Origin: Allium sativum | Lineage: Eukaryota; Streptophyta; Magnoliopsida; Asparagales; Amaryllidaceae | Reading direction: 5' to 3' | Assembly (NCBI GenBank): GCA_030737875.1 | Contig: CM060915.1 | Location: 363,937,863-364,001,862, forward strand | Length of the DNA stretch: 64,000 bases | Shown: one piece after another, positions 9,394 through 21,327 of the stretch | Layout: each line of letters opens with the position of its first letter | How positions within the stretch are numbered: the first letter of the stretch is position 1 | Made by a program: the position numbers and the translations under genes | Notes under the pieces: generated by a model | Database searches by the model: none | What the model was told of the DNA's origin: nothing | The model's input: only the letters and a program-made list of their open reading frames with translations

Positions 9394-11143
9394 TTTCACA
9401 TCCGACAAAAATGGATTTTTTTCCATATTAGAGAAAATTAAAATTTTCTATCTTAGAAAATCTCATTTTCAATTCACTTCAAAGAAAACTATATTTTTAA
9501 AATCAAAGAAAACTATTTTTCCAAAAATCAAAAATCATATTTCTATAAGCACCAAAAATCATATTTTATATCTACTTCGTACATATAAAAATTATATCTT
9601 TATCATACTATAATATATATAAAAATGGTATTTTTGTAACTCCATTCCTATGAATAAAATCCAACTTTTATGTCGCTATATTGTCTACAAAAAAAACTCA
9701 TACATATATATATATATAATCATTTTTAAAGAAAACCATATCTTTATATTTTTCATATATTATAAACATTCTATTTTTAAACTATGTTTATATTTTTAAA
9801 ATTTCACTTACTGTTATTTCCTAATTTAATTAATCTAATAGAATAAATAAAGAAAAAAAACTTACCCTAATCACTCTGTTAAACTGACTGACGTCCAATT
9901 CCCTTTGCTCGCAATTAGGGTTTAGGTTTTGCGCGAATTTCAAGAGGCTTGGCATCGATCAGGTGGTGTCGCGACCATAGCCTTCGCAAGAGCTTCCCGC
10001 TGGTGCGCTCAACGTCGAACTCGAGCTGCAGTCGAGGGCGGATTCCAGCGCGAGGCGACGCCACTTTGGAGACGCGATCCGTCTCCCATAGTCAACGACA
10101 TGACTCGAAACTAGCATGGGTCCGAAGCTGGTAAGATCCTCTTCAAAATCCTCCCAAGGATTAGTTGATTTCTTTGTGTGGATTAGAAATTATAGAGGAG
10201 AGAAGGATTAAAGAGGGGCCGCCATCGTTTTTGAAAAGTTACGGGTTTGGGTCCAACTGATTTGTTCAACGGATTTGGATATATATTTATATATTTTATT
10301 TTATAATTTATGTTTCCTTTTAATTCCAAACATACCCATATACCTATACGAACACCAAATTAAACCAATGACAGTCGCCCCCAGCCAAATACCCCCATCC
10401 CAAACATAATGGGATAAGTTTCGTAACCCAATTCGGTTGTTACGACCAGTTTCCATTAAATTTAAAATTTAAATCCTTATATTTTAAATTCTAACGCACA
10501 TTTTAAATTACCGGGGCCACATACTAACTCTAAAAATTCCCCAAAAATTATTTCTAGCTTCGTATTGACGATACGGTCCTAACAAAACTAATTTCGTCAA
10601 ATTCTAAGACCGTTTGAAAAATGGCCATTTTCCAGTTGATTAAAATCAACTGAAACTGTCAAAACACGTTTTTCCTTCGCCATGCTCACATACTGATTCA
10701 GAGAATTATGAATTTTGAAACCTAGCAATATTTGGACATCATGGATCCAACAAAAATGGTTTCGTCGAAAACCGAGGTCGTTTGCAAAATTTTCATTTTT
10801 AAGGGCCAGTGAAATTTCAATTTTTCGGATTCATTGGAAAGATATTATCAAATAGATTCTAATATTTTTGGTTTCGCTAAATTCCGGTTTATTTTGAACC
10901 CTGTGCATTCATTTGAAATTTGAAATCGAATTTTTGAACTACCGCGCCATTTTCAATTCATTTTATAATTATAAATAATTATTTATATTCTAACGTCGAA
11001 TCAAATAAATATATACGTTCTAATTCTATTCAAAATAAATTTCTCGTCGTTATTATTTAAAATAATTCATTTAAATACTCAAAATTCATTAAAATTGCCA
11101 AAATAAAAAAATTTAAATTGACTTAGATTTCTGGGTTATTACA
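9394..11143 (-). mobile_element. LARD-like element: left LTR, second segment
   Basis: This resumes the LARD LTR after the gag-only array and corresponds to 27945-29723. It ends CTGGGTTATTACA at 11143 (TGTAATAACC on the minus strand), the LTR 5' terminus. A GC-richer island with a telo-box (9915-9926) occurs in both LTRs. Compared with the right LTR it lacks about 60 bp near 10805 and has about 30 bp extra near 9465. No coding region is recognisable; the open frames near 9929-10134 are discussed as rejected. Confidence 0.85.
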
Positions 11144-12169
11144 ATCTCCCCCACTTAAAACTTTTCATCCCCGAAAAGGAACGAAGCTGAAAGTTGTTTT
11201 ACAAAACAACTCAACTTCCATTATTTTCATCAAGGCTTAAGTTCTTCAACTTTCAGTTTCTAAGAACTTTTCAAATTTTTCAAAAATTTGGCTAACACCC
11301 TAAATTTTCGAAAATTTTCGCCATAACCTCCCCTGCACCGGGAGCTTCGGGATATTTCAAATAGCCTCCCATGGCCCTCACCAATCCAAAAAGAAACATC
11401 CAAGCGGCTAGCCAATCGGCTCATAAAATCATCAAAAACCCAAGAAATACATTAAACATGTACCTACTTGTCGGGCAAACAATTTTATTCCTCTTCTCTA
11501 GCCTCCTTGCTATGACCTGTTCAATGTAGGTACATGTATATGTATGCAAATGCGACAAATTTTCAATACAATTCAATATTTGGTACGATTTGGTTATAGG
11601 TTCAACATTTAATTAATCAAACAATAATCAAACAACACAACCGTCAATCAATTAGTGAATTAACGTTTCAAATTCATAATTTTGATACATATACAGAAAA
11701 TCACGTTTTTGATGCCAAATCACAACAATATATTCTAACTATATTTTGGTTCTCACACCAGTCAATTGGAAATATATTAATATCACACCTTCGAAACTCG
11801 AACACAAACTGCTGATGCTACATGGTCATCAACATAATCATCTCTGGGCGACTAGAGTGTAATTCTATATCTATCCAGTATATTAAAACTTCAAATACAC
11901 GCAGATCAGATGTATACGCAAAATCATTATATACTGCATTGTCCAAATTCAATATAAAATAAATACGAATAATTGATTTAAATTTTCAAAACAAAAAATG
12001 TTTTCAATTTAAAAATATACTCTACACACTTGTTCTAGGATACTACTGATCCTATCACTGACTAGTCATTCTCGTTGGATATTACTAATCCAATCTCGGA
12101 TGAATTCTTTCGTATGGTTCTAATGTGCCTTGCTCTCCGAGCTTTGGAAACCAAAGCTCTGATACCAAA
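11144..12169 (-). mobile_element. LARD-like element: internal region, no coding capacity
   Basis: This roughly 1-kb region lies between the two LARD LTRs. Next to the left LTR is a polypurine tract (11144-11158, minus strand TTAAGTGGGGGAGAT), preceded by TTTTCGGGGATG. Next to the right LTR is a primer binding site (12156-12167, minus strand TGGTATCAGAGC), matching the initiator-Met tRNA 3' end. Both signals resemble those of the Tekay elements in this window. No gag or pol similarity is visible in any frame, so the element is a non-autonomous large retrotransposon derivative or a coding-region deletion product. Confidence 0.75.
12156..12167 (-). other. Primer binding site (initiator-Met tRNA type) of LARD
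   Basis: The minus strand reads TGGTATCAGAGC two bases after the LTR end. This is the standard plant PBS complementary to the 3' end of initiator methionine tRNA. Confidence 0.85.
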
Positions 12170-13913
12170 TGTAAGAACCCGTAACTTCCCCGGTAAGGAA
12201 AGAGCGGATACTTTGAGGACAAGATAGATCGGAACGCAAACAGAAGAACATTTCATTGTATATTACAACAATTTCATCAGATTACAAGAATATACAGAGT
12301 ATGAATGAATAAAATACATTCGATAAATATCAGAGATTACAATACATTACTGCAGCGGAAAAATAATACAGTACACAACTGAAAGAGAAATACGGATACA
12401 AAGCTTTCCGAATATCATTCCAGCCGTAAACTAGGTTCCTGTGAATATAAATCTGCAAAACCGAAGCTACTAGCTGCCCGTGCTGAAAATAAGGGCACCC
12501 AGAGTTTAGGTTAAAACAATAAACTCCAGGTCAGTCATGTGACTGGTGTGAGAACTAAAATAGTTATTAATCTTTCTTTTAAAGTTAGGTAAATCAAGGG
12601 ACCACATCGTATAACACGGAATGGGTTTCCTCCCAAGAATACCAGTGCATAAAACAATAGCGTAATGCTAAATAAAGAACAATGAAGCTATTATAAGACC
12701 CAGGTCCTATCACACAATGCAACACAAGCCGGAGGATAGGGTTTTACCTTATAATAGCCAAAGAATGCTTGATACGCTAAATCATCTTTTATTATTACTA
12801 TAAGTGTATAGTGTCAAAACAATTTCAATCATAAGTATCAATCATAGACGGCATGAGTACCATATATCATGTCACCAATACTAGGCTCTACAATCAAAAC
12901 CTCAAATGTCACGTATTTGGAAATTAGATTTCCATTTATGAACCGAGGCCAGGGATTGTCCTCTACAGATTCCAGACTCTCTAGCCCGAGCCTCAGGCAA
13001 GCGTACAGACAAGCCTTGAATCGTCAGGGCCGGTCCACCGATGTGGATTATTATTCCTGAACACTACGTTTCCCCGCCCTTTGGGGCGTAAATGAGCCAA
13101 ATGACTCCATCGGCTCCACATAGTCACCGATATATCTGAGGCGCCTCACAACAGCAACAACCACACAGGTGAAAATAATATAAATGTCAGGGCTGGTAGG
13201 TCATTGACACCACCCTAGCTAGAACGAAACGCATGCCCTCTCTGAGGTCCTCTCCCTTTTCTGGTTCACAACCGGGGTGTGAGGCTCGCGAATCAACGCT
13301 ACACAAAGCTATGTCACACTAGTCGTGCTTTGATCATCAACCACAAGATTCTGCTTTTCAACAAAAGCCTTGATCATTTGCCACTTAGGCATGGCACACA
13401 GGTAATTCACTCCATCTGATTGATATCCATCAATATATAACCCCTGAGCTCGTACGTCTCAGAGAAGGGTATTAAGCAAGAGAATAAATTCTTCGCCGCC
13501 AAACAGATATATATTTAATAGAAATCAATCACACAGAATAAAAATCCAATGTCAGATACACAGTCCATTTACAAGTTCGTTCTGGGTCTGAACGAAACCG
13601 GAGGCATCTTGTACCTCGCATATCCATCGATCTTCAAGTATGTCTGGACGATCACCAACTGATTCCCTCCTCTTGGGCGTTCAGCCCAATCAAGACCATC
13701 AGTAATCACCCAAACGATGTGAAGACCTCCGGTCTTCGACCGCCGTCTTCATCCTCGACACCACGTCGAATCAGTTATTCAGAATGGGATAAACCCGGTC
13801 TTTCTGAATAACTCGCGTGTATAATAAAAAAGTGTTACACAAACACAACATACGCCTCATTCCATTTTAGAATATTCTTTTGTTCAAATATTCTTATACT
13901 TTGGAAAGGTTCC
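12170..13913 (-). mobile_element. LARD-like element: right LTR (5' LTR), first segment
   Basis: It starts TGTAAGAACCCGTAAC next to the PBS and runs to the target site of Tekay-A. It continues at 25433 after that insertion. Together the two pieces give an LTR of about 6.0 kb. The corresponding part of the left LTR lies outside the window. No gene is recognised; stop-free stretches such as 12869-13060 are short and unsupported. Confidence 0.8.
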
Positions 13914-15900
13914 TGTAACACCCCACACCCGCTATGGACACTCGCTAAGGGAATGCCATGGCATCGGTGGAGTATTTTAGTGAATATAGAACAGAAAAAT
14001 TACAACAAGACAGATATAAATAGTACTTGAAATTTTTAAAACATCATCTCATAACAGCGGAAGTAAAACATGTCTGGTTACATCATAAAACCACAATATA
14101 AGTCAAGTACAATATCCATCAAATAAATTTATACATAATCCCACTCTCAACAATAGCCATGACAAAAGAAAAGATAACTGGATAACTGGAGCTTTACATC
14201 TACCCAAGCTCCTAAAGACTGGAACAGCAATCCGATCAAACTCCACTACTGCTATGATCCACCGTAGGACCTGAGGGTTGGGAAAAAGATAAAAACAACG
14301 GGGTCAGACATAAGTCTGAGTGAGTCCTATAACTTTAACAATACAATCATTAAAATAACCAGAGAAGACATAAGTTTGACATATGGTAATGTCTGGGGAT
14401 GAATGGCTATACCAAGCAGTTTGGTAGACCTAGGATAAACTAAGATAACCGCAAAGACGCATCTACCCACCCAAGGGTAATTACTACACTGCACCACACC
14501 AGTCATCCCTACTTAAAGGTTGATCCCTCCCAAGGACTTAGAAAATTTTCCCAGTAGTTCTTGTACCCCTAGCTGACTACATAGGTGTCGTCTGCCCCTA
14601 TCTCCACTAGGTGTACCCACTACTCCCAAGCGATCGGCTCCCTACCGTAGATACCCGTGCCGGCCCCACAGTGGGGTGTATCACTCCCCAAAGTGGCAAC
14701 CCGATACAACAAACGGTGCACGGCTTATATCTACACGATGCAACAACGTCTTACCTACCAGCCCGGGTCCACACACGCATATGAAACCCGTTGGACTTGC
14801 GTTGCCACCGCTACCCCGTTTTGGCCTCTTATAGTCAAGCCCAGTACGCGTGTCCCGTCCTCGACATGGGTCGAGCCCAATAAGATACATATGGGTTACT
14901 GGTTGAAATGGGCCCCCACAAGCTACCCACCTAAGCTTGTCACTTATCTAGTGTATCCCACTTAACCATTTAATCATGTTTAATTACATGTTTCCACTTG
15001 GTTAAGTATTCTAATCGTATTTTCTATTGCCACCCAAGGCAACCCACTAGATTTCCACATGCCACCCAAGGCAACCACTGAATTTCTACGTGCCACCCAA
15101 GGCACCCACTTAACCCCTCATGCCCCACTACATGCTTATCTGGTTAAGTGTTTCTTAATTAATTAAGAACGTAACCCTTGTAAAGACCTCTCACATTAGA
15201 CCGTCTTTCATGGCAGCTGGATTTGCCGGTCGGTTCCGGGCAGCCTTACGCCATAACAGGGTCTAACCTCGTGTCTTTACACTTGTCACGTATTTAATTT
15301 ATGCCTAAGACCTCTCACATTGGGCCAATCATTTTTAGCCGCTGGATTTGCCGGTCGGTTCCGGGCAGTCTTATGCTACAAAAGGGTCCAACCTCGTGTC
15401 TTAGTCGATTAATTACACCTAATTAATCACCCCCATAATTAATTATCCCTAATTAATTACACATTTTTCATAACATGGGTAGACCTAACTCAATAGGTAA
15501 ATTCCCATGGGGTAGACCTAACTCAATAGGTAAATTCCCACTTATGTTAATTTATTTTTATGGTATGCTTAATCATACCCAATCACACTTTTATTAACAT
15601 ATTTATTCACCCCATCGTTACCCACGTAAATCGTTCTCTTTCCATGACATAATAAAGGAAAGATCCATCACAAAAATCATGGGTTTACCCAAAGCTTTAG
15701 CATATATCTTTGTCATGGGTTAAGAGGATGTCAACTTGCATATATGAGCATATATTAACCCAACTACAATTTACCCAAACATGCATATCATCATACACAT
15801 ATCTTGCATAACATGTTGAACTTGCATATAAGCATTCTCATAACTTGCATAACATGTTAAACATGCCTTTAAGCATACACCTAACTTGCATAAGCATTCA

Positions 15901-16140
15901 CATACTTGCATAAGCATGCATAACTTGCATATCATGTTAAACTTGCATTTAAGCATACACATAACTTGCATAAGCATTCACATACTTGCATAAGCATGCA
16001 TAACTTGCATATCATGTTAAACTTGCATTTAAGCATATACATAACTTGCATAAGCATTCACATACTTGCATAAGCATGCATAACTTGCATATCATGTTAA
16101 ACTTGCATTTAAGCATATACATAACTTGCATATGAACTTC
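15901..16140. repeat. 80-bp tandem repeat in Tekay-A left LTR
   Basis: Nearly three units are present, built on ACTTGCATAAGCAT and ATCATGTTAAACTTGC. The right LTR has the same array from 24246, with a 23-bp deletion in its third unit. Shorter ACTTGCAT motifs continue on both sides, so the whole 15780-16310 stretch is simple and AT-rich. Confidence 0.9.
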
Positions 16141-16622
16141 CATAACATCATACACATAGCATTACACACATAACTTGCATATGAACTTGCATAACTCACT
16201 TGTTTAAACATGCATAAACCCACTTATTAAATATGCATAAACCCACTTGTTAAACATGCATAACCCAACTTATTAAACATGCATAAAACCACTTATTACA
16301 TATGCATAAACATAAGAAGACATAGAGTAGCATATCATTATAAATGATTCAAACTCTATAATCCTCATTCAAGACCATAAGTCTCATTACACCCAATCTA
16401 CTTACTTTAACAATTGATGTTAAAGTGATAGAAACTCACCAAACCCAATATTAGCAAACTTATGAAGTGGAATTAGTTGCTAAATATGAAGAAGATAATG
16501 ATTAGAGATTGATTAGCTTGCAACTTCCTTCATGAATTAGTGGAGGCTCCCTCTAAGATTTAATTTGGCGGCATGAGGCCATCATCTCTATTTTTGGTAA
16601 GGATTAGGGGGGGTTTAGGGTG

Positions 16623-16630
16623 TATTTATA
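16623..16630 (-). promoter_or_regulatory. TATA box of Tekay-A LTR
   Basis: The minus strand reads CTATAAATACACCCTAAACC. It lies about 490 bases into the LTR and marks the U3/R boundary region. The identical box in the right (5') LTR is at 24945-24952 and would drive the element. Confidence 0.65.
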
Positions 16631-16771
16631 GATTAGGTGAGTGTTTTAGGCCCTTAGATTAACCCTAGATTAGATTAGGACCCTTAGATTTCGGAAATCT
16701 CTAGAACCAGCCCTCCAAGCCAGCCTAAAGCCCAACCTGGTGCACCCAGGTTCACTGGACGCCACGCCCCT

Positions 16772-16837
16772 GTCGACAGGCAAGTCGACAGGCAAGTCGA
16801 CACCCCTGTCGACAGGCCTGTCGACAGCCCTGTCGAC
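16772..16837. repeat. Six GTCGAC palindromes at exact 12-bp spacing (U3 of Tekay-A)
   Basis: GTCGAC starts at 16772, 16784, 16796, 16808, 16820 and 16832. The six bases between sites vary (AGGCAA, ACCCCT, AGGCCT and similar) while the palindrome is invariant. The right LTR has five copies at the same period (25094-25147). The array lies upstream of the TATA box. Confidence 0.97.
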
Positions 16838-17117
16838 ATGGTCAGGGCGGGATTTTTCCCGCCTGACCCCACTTATTCCAATTTAAAATCTGAATTTTAA
16901 ATTCTTAAATCTGTTTTTAGTTTTGAATTTTCTGCAAACTTCATCGGGACATAACTGGGCCATACGGACTCCGATTTTCGAAAACTCGGACTCTATTTTG
17001 CGTATTTTTCCGAGACGAATGCAATAACGCAGCCCGTTTCCCCTAATTCCCACATCTGAGATTATTTATCCTGTAATTAGTGAATTTTAGTATTAACCCA
17101 AAATACGGGGTGTTACA

Positions 17118-17130
17118 TTCTCCCCTCCTT
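17118..17130 (-). other. Polypurine tract of Tekay-A
   Basis: The minus strand reads AAGGAGGGGAGAA directly before the 3' LTR, preceded by the conserved TTTCGGGGACGAAATC stretch also seen beside the Tekay-B LTR (48587-48604). Confidence 0.85.
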
Positions 17131-17620
17131 AAAGGATTTCGTCCCCGAAATCTCTAAGCTAAGGAGAATGAATATCCTACCATCCAAACAACCATCTACT
17201 CAATCCATCAAACACGGGCATCCATTGTCCTTAGAACAATTTCTAATGATGTATGAGCATATGCAAAGAGTGTGTGTATATGTTCCCTATCTAATGTATG
17301 AACATATGCAAACCATGATAGTGCCATGCATCCATTATGTATGCGAAAGAACCCTATTGACACATACAATATCTACATGAGTGCACAATCATTCACCAAA
17401 ATGCATCATCCATATGATAACACAATCATTAGACATCCATAAATATAGCTTCCTACACACAATTTTATGCAATATGCAATATGAAGTGATTGAGCCGATC
17501 TAGTGCCTAGAGTGTGTGTATATGCATCCACGAGCAACCACTAGCAACCACTTGCATCCACATGCATCCACCAAACATAACATGTCTCAAACACATGTTT
17601 CAACCATAGGTTTACCCTAT
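17131..17620 (-). other. Tekay-A 3' untranslated region
   Basis: This is the gap between the polypurine tract and the integrase stop. It holds repeats of GCATCCA and ACCACTTGCATCC and no coding signal. Tekay-B has an equivalent region at 48087-48604 with the same mirrored motifs (GGTTGCAAGTGG, GGATGCATA). Confidence 0.7.
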
Positions 17621-18196
17621 CTAAAGGTCAAAGGTACTAATGAGAGGACATACTAAAGATAAGATAAGTACTAGACAAACGATAAAGGAGAAGCTAAAAG
17701 ACTTACCCTCAAAAAGGAACGGGTACAATGAACGCATCTTTACTTCCGTTTCCCAAGTTGCGTTGCCCTCGTCTTCTCCCCATTGCACTTTGACTAGATG
17801 AACCTCTCGATTCCTCAATTTCCTAGTCTCTGACCCAAGGATGCGGGTAGGAGCTCGTCGAATAGTCGCATCACGCTCTACTTCCATTTCTTTAAGCAAG
17901 CTCGGCTCTACCACCTCTGCGGTCTTATGTAAGCACTTCCTCAAATGAGATACGTGGAATACATCATGTACACCACTAAGTCTGTCGGGCAACTCCACTC
18001 TATATGCCATCCGTCCAACCCTTTCCTTAATAGGAAACGGCCCTACGAATCTTGGTGCTAACTTCCCAACAGATCCAAAGCGAACCACATTTCTCAACGG
18101 AGATATTTTGACGAAAACCATGTCCCCAACTTCAAACTCAAGGTCCGTCCTTCTCTTGTCCGCATAAGATTTTTGCCTATCCTGCGCTGCTTTCAT
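17621..18196 (-). pseudogene. pol: Tekay-A integrase C-terminus and chromodomain
   Basis: This 191-residue frame follows the integrase core after a one-base frameshift near 18193-18196. It begins MKAAQDRQKSYADKRR, the usual integrase C-terminal segment. It then has the GPF/Y-type motif FVGPFPI (residues 50-56), VSHLRKCLH, and a chromodomain-like end (residues about 130-160, HLVKVQWG and NATWETE). Chromodomains target chromovirus integration to particular chromatin, usually heterochromatin. The sequence is intact within this frame, so only the shift separates it from the catalytic core. Confidence 0.9.
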
Positions 18197-18867
18197 CCTT
18201 TTCGAATCAAGTCAATTTTCTCAGAAGTCTCCCTAATCATATCAGGCCCAAGCAAGATCTTATCCGTAGATTCCCACCAACATGTAGGTGATCGACAAGG
18301 CCTTCCATAGAGAGCTTCGAAAGGAGTCATACCAATACTGGACTGAAAGCTGTTATTATATGCGAACTCCACCAATGGAAGATGCTCTTCCCATGTACCT
18401 CCAAAATCTAAGATACAAAGCCTCAAAAGGTCTTCTAGGACACGATTCACCCTCTCAGTCTGGCCGTCCGTCTGAGGATGATATGCGGTGCTTAAACACA
18501 ATTGAGTTCCCACTGCTTCCTGTAAACTTCTCCAGAACTCACTAGTGAAGATAGGGTCTCGATCACTCACTATGCTAGAGGGTACCCCATTCAATCGAAC
18601 TATCTCTCGAAGATATACTGAAGCTATCCATGGGGCAGTCCTCTTGCTCTTCACAGGTATGAAATGGGCGCTCTTAGTAAGTCTGTCTACCACCACCCAA
18701 ATTCCTGTATTACCCTTTCTCGATCTGGGTAACCCGTCAATAAAATCCATCGAGACGCTATCCCACTTCCATTTCGGAACTTCTAATGGGTGAAGCAACC
18801 CACCAGGTTTCTTTTGCTCCGCTTTCACCTGTTGACATACCAAGCATCGAGCTACATATTCGGCCAC
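18193..18867 (-). pseudogene. pol: Tekay-A integrase core
   Basis: Integrase inserts the cDNA into the genome. The CLVC pair of the zinc-binding HHCC module is at residues 8-11; its histidines lie upstream, before an in-frame TAG at 18874-18876. The DD35E catalytic triad is complete: Asp41 (SMDFIDG), Asp102 (SDRDPIFTS) and Glu138 (DGQTERVNR), with 35 residues between the last two. The frame ends in TGA at 18193 where one base is missing relative to the homologous Tekay-B sequence (47520-47545). Confidence 0.92.
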
Positions 18868-18873
18868 ATCTTT

Positions 18874-21186
18874 CTACATACCGGCCCAGAAGAAAACCCT
18901 CTTCATATCTTGGTACATCTTGTCCCCACCGGGATGAATGGTCATCCTAGAACGGTGTGCATCATCAAGAATAACCTTCCTCAACCCTTCATCTTGCGGT
19001 ACACAAAGTCTACCGTCTCTACGCAAGCACCCCCTATCGTCTAGGGTGTACCTACTCAAATGGCTGGACGACTCCCCCCTTATGAGCTTCTCTATCAACT
19101 CAACCAACTGTGGGTCGTCCCTCTGGGCTTCCCCAATCTGACCCAGAAGAGTAGGTCGGACCTCCAAGGATGCTAGCAAACCGGGTATATAATCAATGGA
19201 AGGTCTGAAATCAAACTTCGAAATAAATTCCAAGCTTCGTCGTTCTACGAACAATGGACTCAATGACAACCTCTTTCTACTCAAGGCGTCTGCCACCACT
19301 TTACCCTTGCCAGGGGTATACGCTATCTCGAAATCATAAGATGCTAAGAACTCCATCCACCTTTGCTGTCTTAAGTTTAAATCCTTCTGAGAGAATAAGT
19401 ACTTCAATGATTTATGGTCAGTGAACAACTCGAATCTCTCACCAAGAAGATAATGGCGCCAGATCTTAAGCGCAAAAACAATAGCAGCCAACTCTAAATC
19501 ATGGGTAGGGTAATTTTTCTCATGTGGCCTTAACTGCCTTCCACCATAGGCTATTACCCTTCCCTCTTGCATTAAGACTGCGCCAAGTCCTGTCCCACAA
19601 GCATCGGTATAGACAACAAATGGCTTGCTCCCATCTGGCAACACTAAAACTGGAGCAGTGGTTAAAGCTCTCTTTAACCGTCGGAACGCATCATCACAAT
19701 CTACGTCCCATGTGAAAACAAGATTCTTCTTCGTTAAGCGGGTTAATGGGGCTGATATCTTCGCGAAGTCTTTAATAAACTTCCTATAATAACCCGCCAA
19801 ACCCAAGAAACTTCTCACTTCGGTAGCACTTCTAGGAACCTTCCAATCTTGGACTGATACTACCTTCGCGGGATCCACAGCTATCCCCTCCTTGGAGACC
19901 ACGTGCCCCAAGAACCGCACTTCCCTCCTCCAGAAGTGACATTTAGAGAATTTAGCCTTAAGGCTATGCGCTCGAAGAGTCTTCAATACCTCCCCAAGAT
20001 GTAAGGCATGCTCTTCTTCACTCTTAGAAAATACTAAGATATCATCCACAAAGACCACCACGAATTTATTAAGGAACTCCCTGAACAACCTACTCATCAA
20101 GTCAACAAAGTATGCAGGGGCGTTCGTCAACCCAAATGGCATCACCAGCCACTCATAGAAACCATCTGGAGTCCTAAAGGCAGTCTTGTCTATGATATCC
20201 TCAGCCACCCTCAACTGATGAAACCCCGTGGCTAAGTCCAATTGAGAAAATACTGAAGCGCCAACCAACTGATCGAAAAGATCATCAATTCTCGGCAATG
20301 GGTGTCTATTCTTCTTTGTGAGCTTGTTGAGTTCTCTATAGTCTACACAAAGTCTGAGGGACCCATCCGCCTTCGTAGCAAAAACTACTGGAGCACCCCA
20401 CTCCGATATACTTCGTCTTATGAACCCCTTCTCAAGCAACTCCCCTACTTGCTTATGGAGTTCCCTCCTCTCACGAGGAGCCATGTGGCGCACTGGTAAA
20501 GATACAGGTTTAGCATTATCCACCAGATATATTCGGAAGTCAATCTCCCGCTTCGGAGGTAAGCCCTTCACCTCCTCAAACACATCCGGATATTCCCGGA
20601 CCACTCTAACAGATTGCAAACTCTCGACCGAAGCGTCAAGCGATTCAAGATAACTTAGCATAACAGAATCCCTGGGATTACAAGAAATCTCGAGAGTGTT
20701 ACCCAAGCGGGTCATGAGCCTAACAACTCTCCTTTCGCAATCAAGAACGACACCATTACTGGATAACCAGTCCATGCCCAAAATCAACCCATAGCCCGTG
20801 AAGCCCAACACAAAAGCATCACATCTAAACTCAATGCTAAGTATAGAAATCTTCAAACCCAAACATATCATGGACAAATAAGTGGAGCCCCCAATTGGGT
20901 TTGAAACAACCAAGGGATCATCTACCAGACTGGTGTCTAAGTGCAGTGACTCAACTAATGATGATGAGATAAAAGAATGCGATGCGCCTGAATCAAACAA
21001 TGTACGGACAGGATGATCAAATAGAAAAACCAGACTTTCCACGGAAATAGCTCTACCTCTCTCCTGAATCGGTGGAACCGCGAGAGCCTGTACTTGCCCC
21101 CTAGCCTGACCCGGTGCCATAAGAGCTTGCACCTGTCCTCCTGAGGGAGATCCCGTCCTTTGCCCTTTCTTAGGACAGTCTTTCAC
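18874..21186 (-). pseudogene. pol: Tekay-A protease, reverse transcriptase and RNase H
   Basis: This is a 770-residue open frame in the same register as gag. The aspartic protease active site FDSGASH has its Asp at residue 65 (codon 20992-20994). The RT spans about residues 200-480, with the first catalytic Asp at 317 ([10 protein letters not shown]) and the FVDD box at 379-382 (codons near 20046). The RNase H region has [10 protein letters not shown] (Asp528), [10 protein letters not shown] (Glu565) and FTDHKSL (Asp590). The C-terminus reaches the integrase zinc module ([12 protein letters not shown]) and is cut by TAG at 18874. The frame is open at its 5' side to the second CCHC knuckle; the visible start is a GTG within it. 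All catalytic residues are present. Confidence 0.95.
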
Positions 21187-21327
21187 AAGATGCCCTGCTT
21201 CGCCACAGTGGAAGCAGCCAGTCTTCTTCTTCTTGCGACAATCCTTGCTTAGGTGGCCAGGTGTCCCACAATTGAAACACTTCTTCTTCTTGCCCTTGCC
21301 ACCGTTGCCTTTCCCACCTTTGTTTTG

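Larger units (their letters stand above)
13914..17117 (-). repeat. Tekay-A left LTR (3' LTR), 3204 bp
   Basis: It contains a TATA box (reverse complement at 16623-16630), six 12-bp-spaced GTCGAC palindromes (16772-16837) in U3, a hairpin GTCAGGGCGGGA/TCCCGCCTGAC beside them, and an 80-bp tandem repeat (15901-16140) in the transcribed part. ORFs inside, such as 14657-14965, occur identically in both LTRs and resemble no protein I know. Confidence 0.95.

Noticed and set aside
9929..10134. 61-residue ORFs conserved at 9949-10134 and 28464-28649 (MASIRWC...)
   Set aside because: They lie within duplicated LARD LTRs, so similarity reflects LTR identity. No known domain was seen, and a minus-strand reading of the same island is equally open in one copy only.
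14657..14965. 102-residue ORF identical in both Tekay-A LTRs (also 23002-23310)
   Set aside because: Identity is due to young LTRs. The equivalent part of Tekay-B LTRs does not keep the frame, so there is no sign of coding selection.
15901..16140. Regularly spaced repeats that could suggest a CRISPR array
   Set aside because: The units are tandem without unique spacers, in a plant retrotransposon LTR.
17168..20653. Plus-strand ORFs over 17168-20653
   Set aside because: They are shadows of the Tekay-A pol gene on the minus strand.
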